Shown: piece after piece, positions 20,980 through 30,243 of the stretch
How positions within the stretch are numbered: position 1 is the stretch's first letter
Layout: each line of letters begins with the position of its first letter
NCBI GenBank assembly: GCA_030704615.1
Contig: CM060732.1
Location: 19,158,001 to 19,222,000, forward strand
Direction: 5' to 3'
Source: Takakia lepidozioides
Taxonomy: Eukaryota; Streptophyta; Takakiopsida; Takakiales; Takakiaceae
DNA length: 64,000 nucleotides
Made by a program: the position numbers and the translations under genes
The notes under the pieces: model-generated
Told to the model about the DNA's origin: nothing
What the model saw: the letters and a program-made list of their open reading frames with translations, nothing else
Databases searched by the model: none

Positions 20980-21263
20980 TTCATAAGAGTCATGCAAATG
21001 ACCTTATCTTGGTAAAAGGGAGTTGACTACACCAATCTAAAAATTTAGAGTCATCTGCATTATTTTTTAGAGTCATGTGCGTGACCCATGATCACGACTC
21101 TATTCCAGTCAAACGACGTTCACCGGGATAGAGGCATATACACGACCCTTTTTGGTCATTTTCGGTCATACCCATGACATTTTTGAACGATGACGACATT
21201 GAGTCATGAAAACCATGACTCTCCAAAAAAGAAAAGTCAGAAAAACCATGATTTGGCGTAGTG
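20980..21263. promoter_or_regulatory. CACTA right subterminal repeat region
   Basis: Contains agagtcatgcaaatg, agagtcatctgc, agagtcatgtgcgtg, atcacgactcta, acacgacccttttt and a palindromic gagtcatgaaaaccatgactc near 21,211. Together with the left end these give inverted copies of one short unit around agagtcat. Confidence 0.7.
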
Positions 21264-21266
21264 ATT
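21264..21266. repeat. Target-site duplication ATT, right copy
   Basis: ATT immediately after GTAGTG. Removing the element plus one ATT restores the gag frame. Confidence 0.88.
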
Positions 21267-21464
21267 GCAATGCCAGGGATTTGGCCAGCTACTGTGTTCA
21301 GACTAGCAGCTAGACTCTGTGAGAGTGGTGATGCATCGGCACTATCTGCGGAGATAGCAGATAAGGTGCAGTCTATGGATGCTTTGGATTCAAGGGTGAA
21401 GTCAGCCACAGCTGCGCCATGGCAAGCGGCAGCTGCAAGGTTGCAGGAGTTAATTGCCAACTAG
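21267..21464 (+). pseudogene. gag: gag C-terminal end after the nested insertion
   Basis: Codons from GCA at 21,267 continue exactly the frame that was interrupted at 15,291 (the joint reads AMT-I-AMPGIWPATV). This part encodes an Ala/Ser-rich, probably helical tail (VFRLAARLCESGDASALSAE) and stops with TAG at 21,462-21,464. Its last 11 bases overlap the following protease frame, which is shifted by one base, so a programmed frameshift or independent start is possible. Confidence 0.7.
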
Positions 21465-22077
21465 GCCAGCCATTGAGCGCAGCATGGTGACTCATGGGGT
21501 AGTCCTGGTGGACAATCAGGATGGAGTGTTTCAATTGGGTGGCCCAACCGGGAGGAGGTATATGCCACTGCGGGTCTTGTTGGACTCGGGAGCACAGCCA
21601 TTGATGTTGGGGAGAGCAGCAATTGCAGGCTTAGGCCTTACAGATGCGGATTTGGAGCCTTGCCATTTCCAAATTCAAACATCTTTGGGTGGTTCAGAGA
21701 AGGCGCAAGGGATTACACGCCATGAGCTCTTCATTCGATTGCAGCCGGATCATCCTACGGACAACTCAGTCATGAGAGCTAAAGCCATTGTTACGGACGC
21801 GATGTCCTATGATGTGCTTGTTGGTGGGGCTGTGTTGTACCCTATGGGCTTTACTTTGGACTTTTGGGAAGAAACGATATCCTACAGGCCGGAATGGCAG
21901 TCAGGGGATGATCGACGTGCACTGCTCCTAGTGCGGTTTATTGGGAATGTAACGGTGGATCATAGGAACATGATGCCCACATTGGCTGCATTCTCAGGGG
22001 TGGTGGCTTGGGGTGGTGACCTCTTGGAGGGCAATAGCCATGCAGATGATAGGCCACCACCTGATGATGACAAATAA
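21454..22077 (+). CDS. Retroviral-type aspartic protease domain (pro)
   Basis: A 207-codon uninterrupted frame overlapping the gag end by 11 bases. The active-site motif LLDSGAQPLML (DSG type, residues about 45-55) matches retrotransposon aspartic proteases, and a conserved downstream segment AIVTDAMSYDVLVGGAVLYP contains the ILGxxxL-like strand of this fold. A further domain, FTLDFWEETISYRPEWQ, and an acidic tail (RPPPDDDK) precede a TAA at 22,075-22,077. The same frame continues into the methyltransferase after the stop. Protease matures Gag and Pol in the particle. A homologous inverted copy of the C-terminal half is at 45,032-45,301 and ends at a stop codon at the same place. Confidence 0.8.
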   Translation: MPTRPAIERSMVTHGVVLVDNQDGVFQLGGPTGRRYMPLRVLLDSGAQPLMLGRAAIAGLGLTDADLEPCHFQIQTSLGGSEKAQGITRHELFIRLQPDHPTDNSVMRAKAIVTDAMSYDVLVGGAVLYPMGFTLDFWEETISYRPEWQSGDDRRALLLVRFIGNVTVDHRNMMPTLAAFSGVVAWGGDLLEGNSHADDRPPPDDDK

Positions 22078-23607
22078 TTGGCATATAAGGCTGATTTGCT
22101 TCCTCATGTGCCTGTTCATATTCCACTGTGGGGAACAGTTGGGAATTTGCATCGAGTAGCAGACGAGTGTGTGTACCAAGCATGGCAGGAGGCCTATCCA
22201 TTGGTGAGTGAGGGGAGTTCAGTGACATCACCTGGACCTCCTCAGTTAGCTCTTTTGGACACAGTGCCCATTACCTGGCAACCACCTGACTCAGGGATTT
22301 GTTTGCTAGACATGTTTGGAGGCATGAGCACTGGGCTTGTAGGAGTGTTGCAAGCAGGGATCAAAGTACGCAAGTACTTGTATGTGGAGAAAGATGAGAT
22401 TGCTCGGTGTGTTTCCATGCGCCATGTTGCCTTGCTCACACATCAGTATCCTAAGTTGCTGCCTCTCTCAGCAATTCAAGGGTACCAAAAGGCCTTGCCA
22501 GCAGACATTACCATGTTGGGGGCGGAGAATTTGGATCGGCATGATCCCATTGACTTGGTGATAGGAGGGTGGCCTTGCCAAGGACATTCTCCCGCAGGTC
22601 ATGGTAATGGTTTGCAAGATGCACGATCGCATCTGTTTTGGGAGACGCTGCGAGTGTTGTGTGACTTGCTGGTGAGGCAAGTGCAACCTCCAGCTTACAT
22701 CCTGGAGAATATTCCTCTCATGGGGGATTCTCAGGCCAGTGTACATCAGATCCGGTCATGGATTGGACCAGCTGTATTGTTGGATGCAGCTGCAGTGGGT
22801 TCACGGGCACATAGACCTAGGTTGTGGTGGACCAATCTTGCACCACCAGAGTTGCTCAAGAGAGCCTATGATTCCATTCAACGGCCACCCAATCTCATGG
22901 TTAAGGGCATTTTGGACCAAGGGAGGCAACCATAGAGGGTGCGATATGATGACCGTCCACCTCTAGCAGTGGTAAATCGAGTGGGGCAGCCACGTGCAGC
23001 CTTGCCTACGCTCATGAGCTTTCCCTCGTCTCATGCTTTTCGAGACAATGGTCCTGGGTTGATTTGGGACAGTGTGTTATAGCAAGTGGTGGAGCCCAAT
23101 GCGGATGAGCGAGAGCGGGCAATGGGATTTGTCACGGGCACTACAGCTGTGTCAGCTCTGTCAGAGGCATCACGACGTCAGGTGTTGGGTCAGGCAATGG
23201 ATCTCAATTGCTTGACATGGGTCATTGGCTTGTGTATGGCTGAGCAATGGAGATTGCAAGCATTTGCGGCTACTTCCGCTCTCCCATTGGATATTGCATC
23301 CTCTCTGCCAACCGGGACGGTGGAGGCAGTGAGTGGGGGCGAGCACAGGATCATGGGGTGCAAACACCCATGGCAGATGTGGGATAAGATGCGCAAAGAG
23401 AGAGTCATTAGATCTCTCAAGCAGCAGTATGAGGAGTGGGGAGAGCTATACACTGAGGATCAGTTGAAGGCCAAGGTGACTAAGGTTTTTGAAGAGGTTG
23501 AAGATGTTTCTTCCCCAGAGGATGTTCTCAAGGTGGCTATGGCGGAGCAAGTGGAGGCTACGCCACAGTCAGGATGGGCAGACAAGGCCCAAGAGGTTGT
23601 TGTCTAG
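22078..23607 (+). pseudogene. DNMT3-like DNA cytosine-5 methyltransferase within pol
   Basis: Canonical motifs occur in linear order. Motif I is LLDMFGGMSTGLVGVLQAG (about 22,303-22,360), the SAM-binding loop. Motif IV is DLVIGGWPCQGHSPAG with the catalytic Cys codon at 22,576-22,578. Motif VI is YILENIP (Glu at 22,705). Motif VIII is RAHRPRLWWTNL (about 22,804-22,839). Motifs IX-X are ADERERAMGFVTGTTAV and SRRQVLGQAMDLN (23,101-23,205). The order and the AHRxRxxW form resemble DNMT3-type de novo enzymes. Stops occur at 22,933-22,935, 23,080-23,082 and 23,605-23,607, with no frameshift between 22,078 and 24,078, so decay is recent and mainly by substitution. The protein would transfer methyl groups to cytosine C5 in DNA, perhaps on the element's own copies. 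The C-terminal 120 codons are an acidic linker to RT. Confidence 0.88.
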
Positions 23608-25060
23608 CAACCAAAGGATGCGTCTCCTACCTCCAAGCCTAGTGTACCCAAGGTTGCAGTCACTGAGGACAATTGGGAACCAGATGTTGGACCTACAGTC
23701 ACCGGAGGAGAGAGACGGAGGATTCGGCAATTTCTAAGGGCTTATAGAAATTGTTTTGCCTTCGGATTGAAGGATTTGGGGAGTTTGAAGGGTCAAGAGA
23801 TTCGTATTGATTTGGCAAGTGACACGCCAATCTTTCGAAGGCCCTACCGGTATAGTGACATGGAGAGGTCATTGATCCAGTCACGGACTATGAAGTTGTT
23901 CGAAGCTGGATTGGTGGAGTTGTCAGGCGGGGAGTATGCCTCAGCAACGGTGATGCCAGCTAAGAAGGATATCTATGGCAATTGGACAGAAAGAAGGATG
24001 TGTGGGGACTATCGTCCTGTGAACTGTCAGACTAAGTCCGATAGATATTTCCATGGCAACTCCAGAGGAGATCTTTGATGCCATTGGGCATGCAAAGGTG
24101 TTTAGCACATTGGACTTGTGATCCGGTTATCACCAGTTGCCAATCAAAGAGGCTGACAAGCAAAAGACGGCATTCTGGGGGATTGACCAACATGGGAAGG
24201 ATTGTTTGTACCAATGGCGGTTCTTACCGTTTGGGTTGAAGAATGCTCCTACAGAGTTTCAGAGGGTCATGGATAGGATTCTCGCGGGGCTAGACTTCGT
24301 CCGGTGATACATTGATGACATCATCGTCTTTAGTGCTACGGTTGAGGAGTATGAGAGACACCTTCAGGTGGTGTTTGAGCGCTTGAGAGCGCACGGGTTG
24401 AAACTGTACCCCGGAAAGTGCAAGTTCTTCCACAAGGGCCATTGCATGCATTCCACGCCCCATGGATGTGAGCAGAGTTCGTGCTTTCATGGGATTGGTA
24501 AACTACTATCGACGGTTTGTTAAGGGATTTAGCAGCATTGCAAAGGCTCTTACCAACTTGACCAAGGTGGGTCAGGAGTGGCAATGGGAGGAGGAGCAGG
24601 AGGAAGCCTTTGAGGAACTCAAGGCTCGATTGACTTCTGCACCTATTCTGAGGCGGCCTATTCGGGGACGACCTTTCCACTTATATACGGATTGGAGTAT
24701 GCTAGGGATTGGAGTAGTGCTCACACAGGTGGATGATGAGGGAAGAGAGTTCGTAGTGGCATATGCTAGCCGCTCGAACAATGATGTCGAGGCAAAGTGG
24801 AGTGTCTAGCTGCGGTATGGGCAGTGGCACATTTCAGATGCTACCTCTATGGCAATCTCTTCATCCTTGTCACGGACCACCAACCATTGAAGTGGTTGAT
24901 GGAATCAGACAAGCTTACATGGAAACTTGCACGGTGGGCACTTATGCTTCAAGAGTACGACTTCCAGGTGGTGCATTGAGCCGGTATCGTCAATCGGGAT
25001 GCAGATGGATTGAGTCGTAATCCATGCACGAGCGAGCATGATGATACTGGAGCTCGGTGG
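23608..25060 (+). pseudogene. Reverse transcriptase and RNase H (pol)
   Basis: RT begins near 23,700 (RQFLRAYRNCFAFGLKDLG). It includes PIFRRPYRYSDMER and ERRMCGDYRPVN, then after a frameshift near 24,040 FSTLDL-stop-SGYHQLPI, LYQWRFLPFGLKNAP and the catalytic YIDDIIVFS with the two Asp at 24,314-24,319. RNase H follows: FHLYTDWSMLGIGVVLTQ (24,680-24,730), a frameshift near 24,800, ECLAAVWAVAHFRCYLYG, TDHQPLKWLM, and DADGLSR near 25,000. All this is typical Ty3/gypsy. Stops at 24,118-24,120, 24,305-24,307 and 24,977-24,979 and at least two frameshifts make it inactive. Confidence 0.88.
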
Positions 25061-25400
25061 CATGGTGAGACGGATGAGGAGATGGTGCCACGATGGCATG
25101 CATCGGCCTTTTTGTGCATTCTAGCAATGGGAGCTCAAGCTGGTCCATCCCATGTGATTGGTCATGTACATAGCGTGCATGATGATCCAGAGACTAGTGA
25201 GGAGTTTGGTGGTGCTAAGGATGTGCATGAAGATACAGCAATGTTGGCATACCTTCGTACCGGAGAGACAGCAGCCAGGGTGACTGCTAAGGAGAGGGAT
25301 CGGGTCCTACAACGAGCCAAGAGATTCAAGTGGGAGATGAGGACGACAAGTGAGGATTGTGCCTCATCCAACATAGCGAGCGTGATTGGTACGCCATGCC

Positions 25401-25525
25401 CATGAGGAGTTGGGACATTTTGGGGTGCGGCGCACTCATAGTTTGCTGCAAGGACAGTATTGGTGGCAGGGCATGCACACAAATGTGCAATAAGGTTATG
25501 TTTTTTGTTCATGCTGAGTCCAGGA
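25401..25525 (+). pseudogene. Integrase zinc-binding (H2C2) remnant, truncated
   Basis: Frame 25,401 onward reads HEELGHFGVRRTHSLL, then YWWQGMHTNV, the usual start of a Ty3/gypsy integrase zinc-binding domain, followed by a stop at 25,491-25,493 and a Cys-containing remnant. The catalytic DDE core that should follow is absent; the sequence turns into inverted LTR-like DNA at about 25,530. The element therefore lost its 3' end by deletion or rearrangement. Confidence 0.7.
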
Positions 25526-25529
25526 TCCT

Positions 25530-25853
25530 CCGATGAGAACGGGGATGTGGTTGACTCCACAATTCCCTTTTCTCTCTGTCGTGCACCTAAGCATTGTGTC
25601 ACAACATACATCGTTGTCCACCACACAATCTAAGCACACAATCCTAGAAAGCTATACCACAATGGATAGTGGAAGTGAACATAATGGAAACCCTCTACTC
25701 ATGAATCCACTCAATCACATAAACTAAGTCAAGCCAAGGGCACCCTTGCTAGGGGAATCCACCCTACAAAGCCCCCACCACACTCCCTCTCAATACCTAG
25801 AGCTATGGAGGTGAGAGAGGCTCATGGAGGCTCAACTACAAGAAGATGAGCCT
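25530..25853 (-). repeat. Inverted LTR-like fragment
   Basis: The reverse complement of 25,662-25,853 matches 10,541-10,731. The remainder (25,530-25,661) extends this LTR-like sequence beyond what is seen at 10.7 kb, where similarity stops at cttccattat. It ends exactly where the CACTA terminus CACTAGAAGG begins, which suggests that the CACTA element inserted into this LTR. The other half was not found beyond the CACTA element. Confidence 0.65.
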
Positions 25854-26582
25854 CACTAGAAGGAAAAACGGCTTTTTCCACGGCTCTGCCATCTCACACC
25901 TGGCACATTCCACGGCTTTTATCACGGGTCTGTACACTAAGCCAAGGTGTGGGTCTAAATATGCCCTAATTGTGGGGTGTCTGACATGTGGTCCACACCC
26001 CAGGCAAGAACGGTGTGAAAACAGCCATGAGCATGGCAGGGGTTGGCTTAGTTTACATGGCATGTTACACACCTGTGTGAAATGGGAACATACAATTAAC
26101 AAAAAACACAAGAAATGGGAACATACACAAGAAGGAGCCTGTGGCCTACTTTTGGTGCCTTGCAAATTGCAATAAGAGGCTCCGATCTGTTGGCAAGAAG
26201 TACCCGTTGCTCCACGATTACTCCCTGTGGTACACATTGACTGGCCTTCCATGCCCTCTCGGATGAGCACGATGTCATGGTGATCATGGATCGAGGTGAG
26301 CGAGGATATACATAGTGTCATTGACATACACCGCAATGTAGATTCATGCACTGTAGCTTCCCGTAATCGTCTCATGCATGACGTTTTTGCTTCAGTTTTC
26401 AGCGTTGGTACTTGTGACGGTGTGATGGTTTGGGGGTGAAGCAGTAGCAATGCAGAGACTATCCACATTTCAGCCTGCGTACATTATCCTTTTGGGTTTT
26501 GCCTCAAGTTTATGTACTTAACTAGCCTCTCCTGTCAAAAACTGAGTGTCCCCTGTATGACGTTCAGCTTGCCTCTTGTTAT

Positions 26583-27638
26583 CTACTTCTCAGACCTTTC
26601 AACCATACTGCTTATGAATCTGTAATACTTTTGTTTCATGTGTGGTGCAACAACTTGGTAATGGGCGGTAAAATTACAAGTGCACATGTGGTGATGTCCA
26701 CATTCAGAACAAATAACAGCACATCTGGATGGTTGAAGGCATAGCGCCCATGAGCTTCCAGCTCTAGCAAGAAAGAGTTTTATTTTCGGAAGGACCAAAT
26801 AATGTGGGGGGTTGCAAATCCATGCAAAGTACACACCCATAATGTGGACTGGTAATTGGTGTCTGTAACACATAATGGTCTTTGGATTGCTCACCTCAAG
26901 CCCCCCATACAAAGTATGTATGTTTTTCAAAGAAAGGTCATCTCTACAATTCCAACTCACAATCATGACAAAGCGGGGTGGTACATGCAGAGGGATGAAG
27001 CACCGAATCACAAACATGAGAAACAAAGAGAAATCACAAAGCAAAAGATCAACTTTGGCTATATATGAATCTGGAATCTCCATGATTCTGAATTCATGGG
27101 TTCCGAGGTGCCACATACCTTCTTGTGATTCATGAACATTCTCCTCCACCATCACATCGCCTCTAAATTGAGCAATGATAGAAGCCTCATCCCTGTCACA
27201 GTGAGGGTTTTTAAACAAGCCAAAAAATAGAGTAACCGTGGAACGAGCCCTCTCTATGAGTAAGTCAAAGCCAACATAAATAGGGCCACATACTGTCATG
27301 TGCGGAGGAATTGAACCTGTAGCCAACTGAATGGCTCTGCCCCATGCATGGCTCTGCCCATGTGACCTGCAAGCACACAGTAAAAAAAGTGGGGGTTTAC
27401 GAACTTGCCAAATCCCAAGCATGAACAGAGGGGTCCCATTAGTGGGGAAGACATGTGAATCAGCATCCACAGTTGCAATGCCCATCAGATCCAACATGTG
27501 ACTTGTTGTGCAGATTGTCCCCCGACTGCACCAAACCAGAACAAACATTATAAAGAAGTACATCCCCAACACATTGCACCCAACCCCCACAATCTGAACA
27601 CAGGGAAAATAGAGAGGGGGAGGGAGGAGCAGAGGCAT
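26583..27638 (-). CDS. Unknown 351-codon ORF inside the CACTA element
   Basis: A long uninterrupted minus-strand frame in the 3' part of the element. It is Cys/His- and Phe-rich (for example CGHHHMCTCNFTAH near the C-terminus, which could bind zinc) and starts MPLLLPPPLYFPCVQIVGVG. CACTA elements usually encode a second, fast-evolving DNA-binding protein (TNPA-like); position would fit, but the composition with many hydrophobic runs is unusual and I recognise no domain. It could be a chance frame in decayed or captured DNA. Confidence 0.3.
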   Translation of the reverse strand: MPLLLPPPLYFPCVQIVGVGCNVLGMYFFIMFVLVWCSRGTICTTSHMLDLMGIATVDADSHVFPTNGTPLFMLGIWQVRKPPLFLLCACRSHGQSHAWGRAIQLATGSIPPHMTVCGPIYVGFDLLIERARSTVTLFFGLFKNPHCDRDEASIIAQFRGDVMVEENVHESQEGMWHLGTHEFRIMEIPDSYIAKVDLLLCDFSLFLMFVIRCFIPLHVPPRFVMIVSWNCRDDLSLKNIHTLYGGLEVSNPKTIMCYRHQLPVHIMGVYFAWICNPPHYLVLPKIKLFLARAGSSWALCLQPSRCAVICSECGHHHMCTCNFTAHYQVVAPHMKQKYYRFISSMVERSEK

Positions 27639-27734
27639 CAGAATTCAGTTCGTAGCTAGAGAGTAAGTAAGGCATGGATGTGGGCAGGGGGGGAGATAGT
27701 AGAGAGGTGGACTAACAACTGAAGCAACCCAAAA

Positions 27735-28015
27735 TGCCAACATGACGCTATTGCCCTTTTACCAGGAATCATCTTCCTCGCTGCTACATTCACAGGGAAA
27801 ATAACCGCAACAAGTGGATGCTGCAGCACAGGATGTCCGCTGATTTGGGACTCAAAATGCGCCTCAGTGTGCCACTCAAAATGTCATATAATGCATATGT
27901 CATTTTACCAGGCCAGTGGCTGAAGCACAGGGTGTCCAGTGATTTGGAACTGAAATGTCACTCAGTGTGTCAGTTAAAATGTCAACATGACGCTATTGTC
28001 CTTTTACCAGATGTA
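27735..28015. repeat. Short duplications around 27.8 kb
   Basis: ccaacatgacgctattg(c/t)ccttttaccag occurs at about 27,737 and 27,981, and cacag(g)(a/g)tgtcc(g/a)(c/g)tgatttgg at about 27,825 and 27,928. This makes a local imperfect tandem duplication of about 100 bp inside the CACTA element, downstream of the DUF4216-like exon. Confidence 0.6.
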
Positions 28016-28985
28016 GTCATCTTCATCGCTACTACTTTCACTACACTCATGGTCAGTGTTGCAATCCTCACTATCTCGGTGCCATGGTTCGTCCCTTTGT
28101 GGCGGCCTCATCATAGCAATAGTAGCCATCTCAGCTTCGGTAAGGGTCGTTGAAGGTCCAAATTCTGTGTTGGGATTCACATCCTCCAATGCCTCCGCCA
28201 CTTGCATCCTTACGCATGACTCATTCTCACCAAAGCTGACACCAGTGACATCATGTACCACGCGCCGTGAGCGCGGCTCCTTCTGAAGTACTACTTTCCA
28301 GTTACCAGCGTTGGAGGGCTCATCTGCAAAAAAAACTTGCTCGACTTGCCATGGAAATGTGAATGGTTCATCTCCCGGTGGCAACATGCGATCGAAGTCC
28401 ACGAGTAGGAAACCATACTCATCCTTCTTCATGGTGCGGTTGCGACCTGTCAAGCTTGCTCTGACCCATTCACATATGAATACTACAGGAGTGACAGCAC
28501 CATACTGAAGCTGTAAAATTTCACGAACAACACCGACATATTGCAGCTGGTTCATGACAGGGTTACCATCCACACCCCTTCCCGTTGACTCTTCGGCAAA
28601 AATCTGTGCAACCCCAGAGTCGAATGTGACATGGTAATCAACCACACCTGTTTCCACCACTCTGTAGTGATTTCCGTATGCCCACATAGACCGAAATGAA
28701 CGAGCAACAAACCCTGGTGGCTTACACAGATGACGAATATTTGCATCATACGCTGCTCCTCTTGAACCAACATTTTGTACTGCCGACTGTATCCACATAT
28801 GAAAAGCAGGCAAAGGCAACATGTTTTCGGGGTATGGAACGGTGCGTTGGTGTGCATTTCTCCCTTGGGTGGTGTATGTGGCTCGAAATTCGGCTCTGGC
28901 TGATTCTATGGTGGCCTTCTCAATATCATAAAGTCTGGTCATACTCAATTCACACTTAGTCAGGACCATAGTATGTACAAAGAGG
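28004..28985 (-). CDS. TNP2-type transposase gene, C-terminal exon (DUF4216-like)
   Basis: Open minus frame that reads past CACTA-typical C-terminal sequence: KCELSMTRLYDIEKATIESA, YPENMLPLPAFHMWI, then GVVREILQLQYGAVTPVVFI, followed by FLLVDFDRMLPPGDEPFTFP, VEQVFFADEP and NWKVVLQKEPRSRRVVHDV. The middle matches the DUF4216 pattern (Phe-Tyr/Phe-x-x-Asp…W.vV). It ends with an acidic Ser/Asp/Glu tail (CSESSSDEDDYIW). An intron of about 90 bases (donor CTGAG|GTAAGTATAC near 29,073) probably joins it to the upstream DUF4218 exon. The exact acceptor is uncertain. Confidence 0.7.
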
Positions 28986-29071
28986 CTGAGTGAAAATTGA
29001 GAATGCGCCCAATTTTGTGTCCGGAAATGGTTCCCAGAGTTAGCATGTGAAGCCAAATAAATGATGTATAC

Positions 29072-29982
29072 TTACCTCAGAAACGGTCTCATGCACGCCG
29101 TGTTGTGAAGCACATAGTCGTGTGCACTAGCCCGAAGCTCAGCCGACAGTTTCCTTGGAGTTCCAAAGCCCTCTAATACTTCTCCCGCAACACTTTCTTC
29201 TTCGTTGCAATCCCAGACCCTTCTACGAGTTCCTGGAAATGCAGCTATGTACTCTGTGAGGAGGCCAAGAGCCTCATCAAGAGAATACCTCCTGGCCATG
29301 CAACCTTCTGGCCGGGCATAGCTCTTCACATATCCCTTCAAATTTTTCATGTACCTCTCGATGGGGTACATCCAACGCGAACTAACAGGACCACAAACCT
29401 CCAATTCATTCACAAGGTGTAGCACAAGGTGGGTCATGAGATCGAAGAATGAGGGGGGAAACTCTTTCTCCAACAAACAAAGCGTTACAACCACATCCTC
29501 CTTCAGGGCTGGTAGTTCCTCGGGATCCACTGTTTTCATGCACAATGCGCGAAATACACGAGATAGCTTCATGATTGCGAGCCTTGGACCTTTGCCCAAC
29601 AAACCTTGAATGCACAAAGGTAGAACTTGTTGCATCAGTAGATGGTAGTCATGACTCTTCATGTGTGAAAACTTGTTCTTAGCAATATGCTTCTTAAATG
29701 AAGCACCATACCCTGTCGGTGTTTTTAGAGCACCCAAAGTTGCATAGAAGGTAGTAGTTTCCTGTCGATTCAACACGTAAGGAGCCTACGGCTTCACCAA
29801 CTTCCTGCCATCTCCGGGGTGGGGTTTTAACCATAAGTGAGGTCGTATGCCCTCATTCTCCATGTCCTTCCTGCTCTTTACTGTGTCCTTTTCCCCCAAT
29901 ATGGTGCGCAATATGTTTTCAGAAATGTTTTTTTCACAGTGCATAACATCAAGGGTATACCGTATCAACAAATCCTGAAATC
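29072..29982 (-). pseudogene. TNP2-type transposase gene, middle exon with DUF4218
   Basis: The exon opens after a tgatttcag acceptor at about 29,983 with DLLIRYTLDVMHCEKNISEN, a hallmark of CACTA transposases (DVMHxEKN). A TAG at 29,786-29,788 interrupts what is otherwise one frame. DUF4218 follows: SHDYHLLMQQVLPLCIQGLL, LKEDVVVTLCLLEKEFPPSF, LMTHLVLHLVNELEVCGPV and RWMYPIERYMKNLKGYV. The exon ends MRPFLR before a GTAAGTATAC donor. Only one visible nonsense codon separates this from an intact exon. Confidence 0.82.
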
Positions 29983-30243
29983 ATGGAACCACCATCAATA
30001 TGGCATACTTCGATGGTAAAGCCAAGAGATGACATCTTAATAATGGGAAAAGGAAGAACCAGCCTTGCATGCTGCAGACAGTATCCAGAGAGACAAAAGC
30101 CAGACATTTTCATGGAAACAACCATATTGCTGCTACATGTGCCATACATAGGCGACTCCAAACTTGCTTCATGCAATTTGCATTAGGCTGAAATCTAAGT
30201 CGTGTGTGATGATCCTTACAACTGTATCCATGCAACTATGAAA

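Larger units (their letters stand above)
15292..21263. mobile_element. Complete non-autonomous CACTA transposon (5,972 bp) carrying PPR pieces
   Basis: The left terminus is CACTAGTACAGAAAATAGG and the right terminus ends ATTTGGCGTAGTG, so both outer ends read CACTA inwards. The flanking trinucleotide is ATT on both sides (15,289-15,291 and 21,264-21,266), the 3-bp duplication expected of the CACTA/EnSpm superfamily. Subterminal 250-300 bases at each end are filled with atgactct / agagtcat units in both orientations, the presumed binding sites of the TNPA-like protein. No transposase is encoded. The interior holds PPR-derived tandem arrays, other dispersed repeat modules and no intact gene, so it would have to be mobilised in trans. 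It is inserted in gag of the surrounding retroelement and is therefore younger. Confidence 0.92.
13411..25525 (+). mobile_element. Ty3/gypsy retrotransposon with embedded DNA methyltransferase, nested-insertion host
   Basis: Order on the plus strand: gag with zinc knuckles (13.4-15.3 kb, completed at 21.27-21.46 kb), aspartic protease (21.45-22.08 kb), DNMT3-like cytosine methyltransferase (22.1-23.6 kb), reverse transcriptase and RNase H (23.6-25.0 kb), and the integrase zinc-binding segment (25.40-25.50 kb). Protease-RT-RNase H-integrase order is that of Ty3/gypsy. A complete CACTA element interrupts gag. The integrase core and 3' LTR are missing; the coding sequence stops at about 25,525 and is joined to inverted LTR-like sequence. 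Numerous in-frame stops and a few frameshifts mean the copy is dead. It is nevertheless well preserved: from 21,454 to 24,078 the same frame is kept throughout. Confidence 0.85.
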
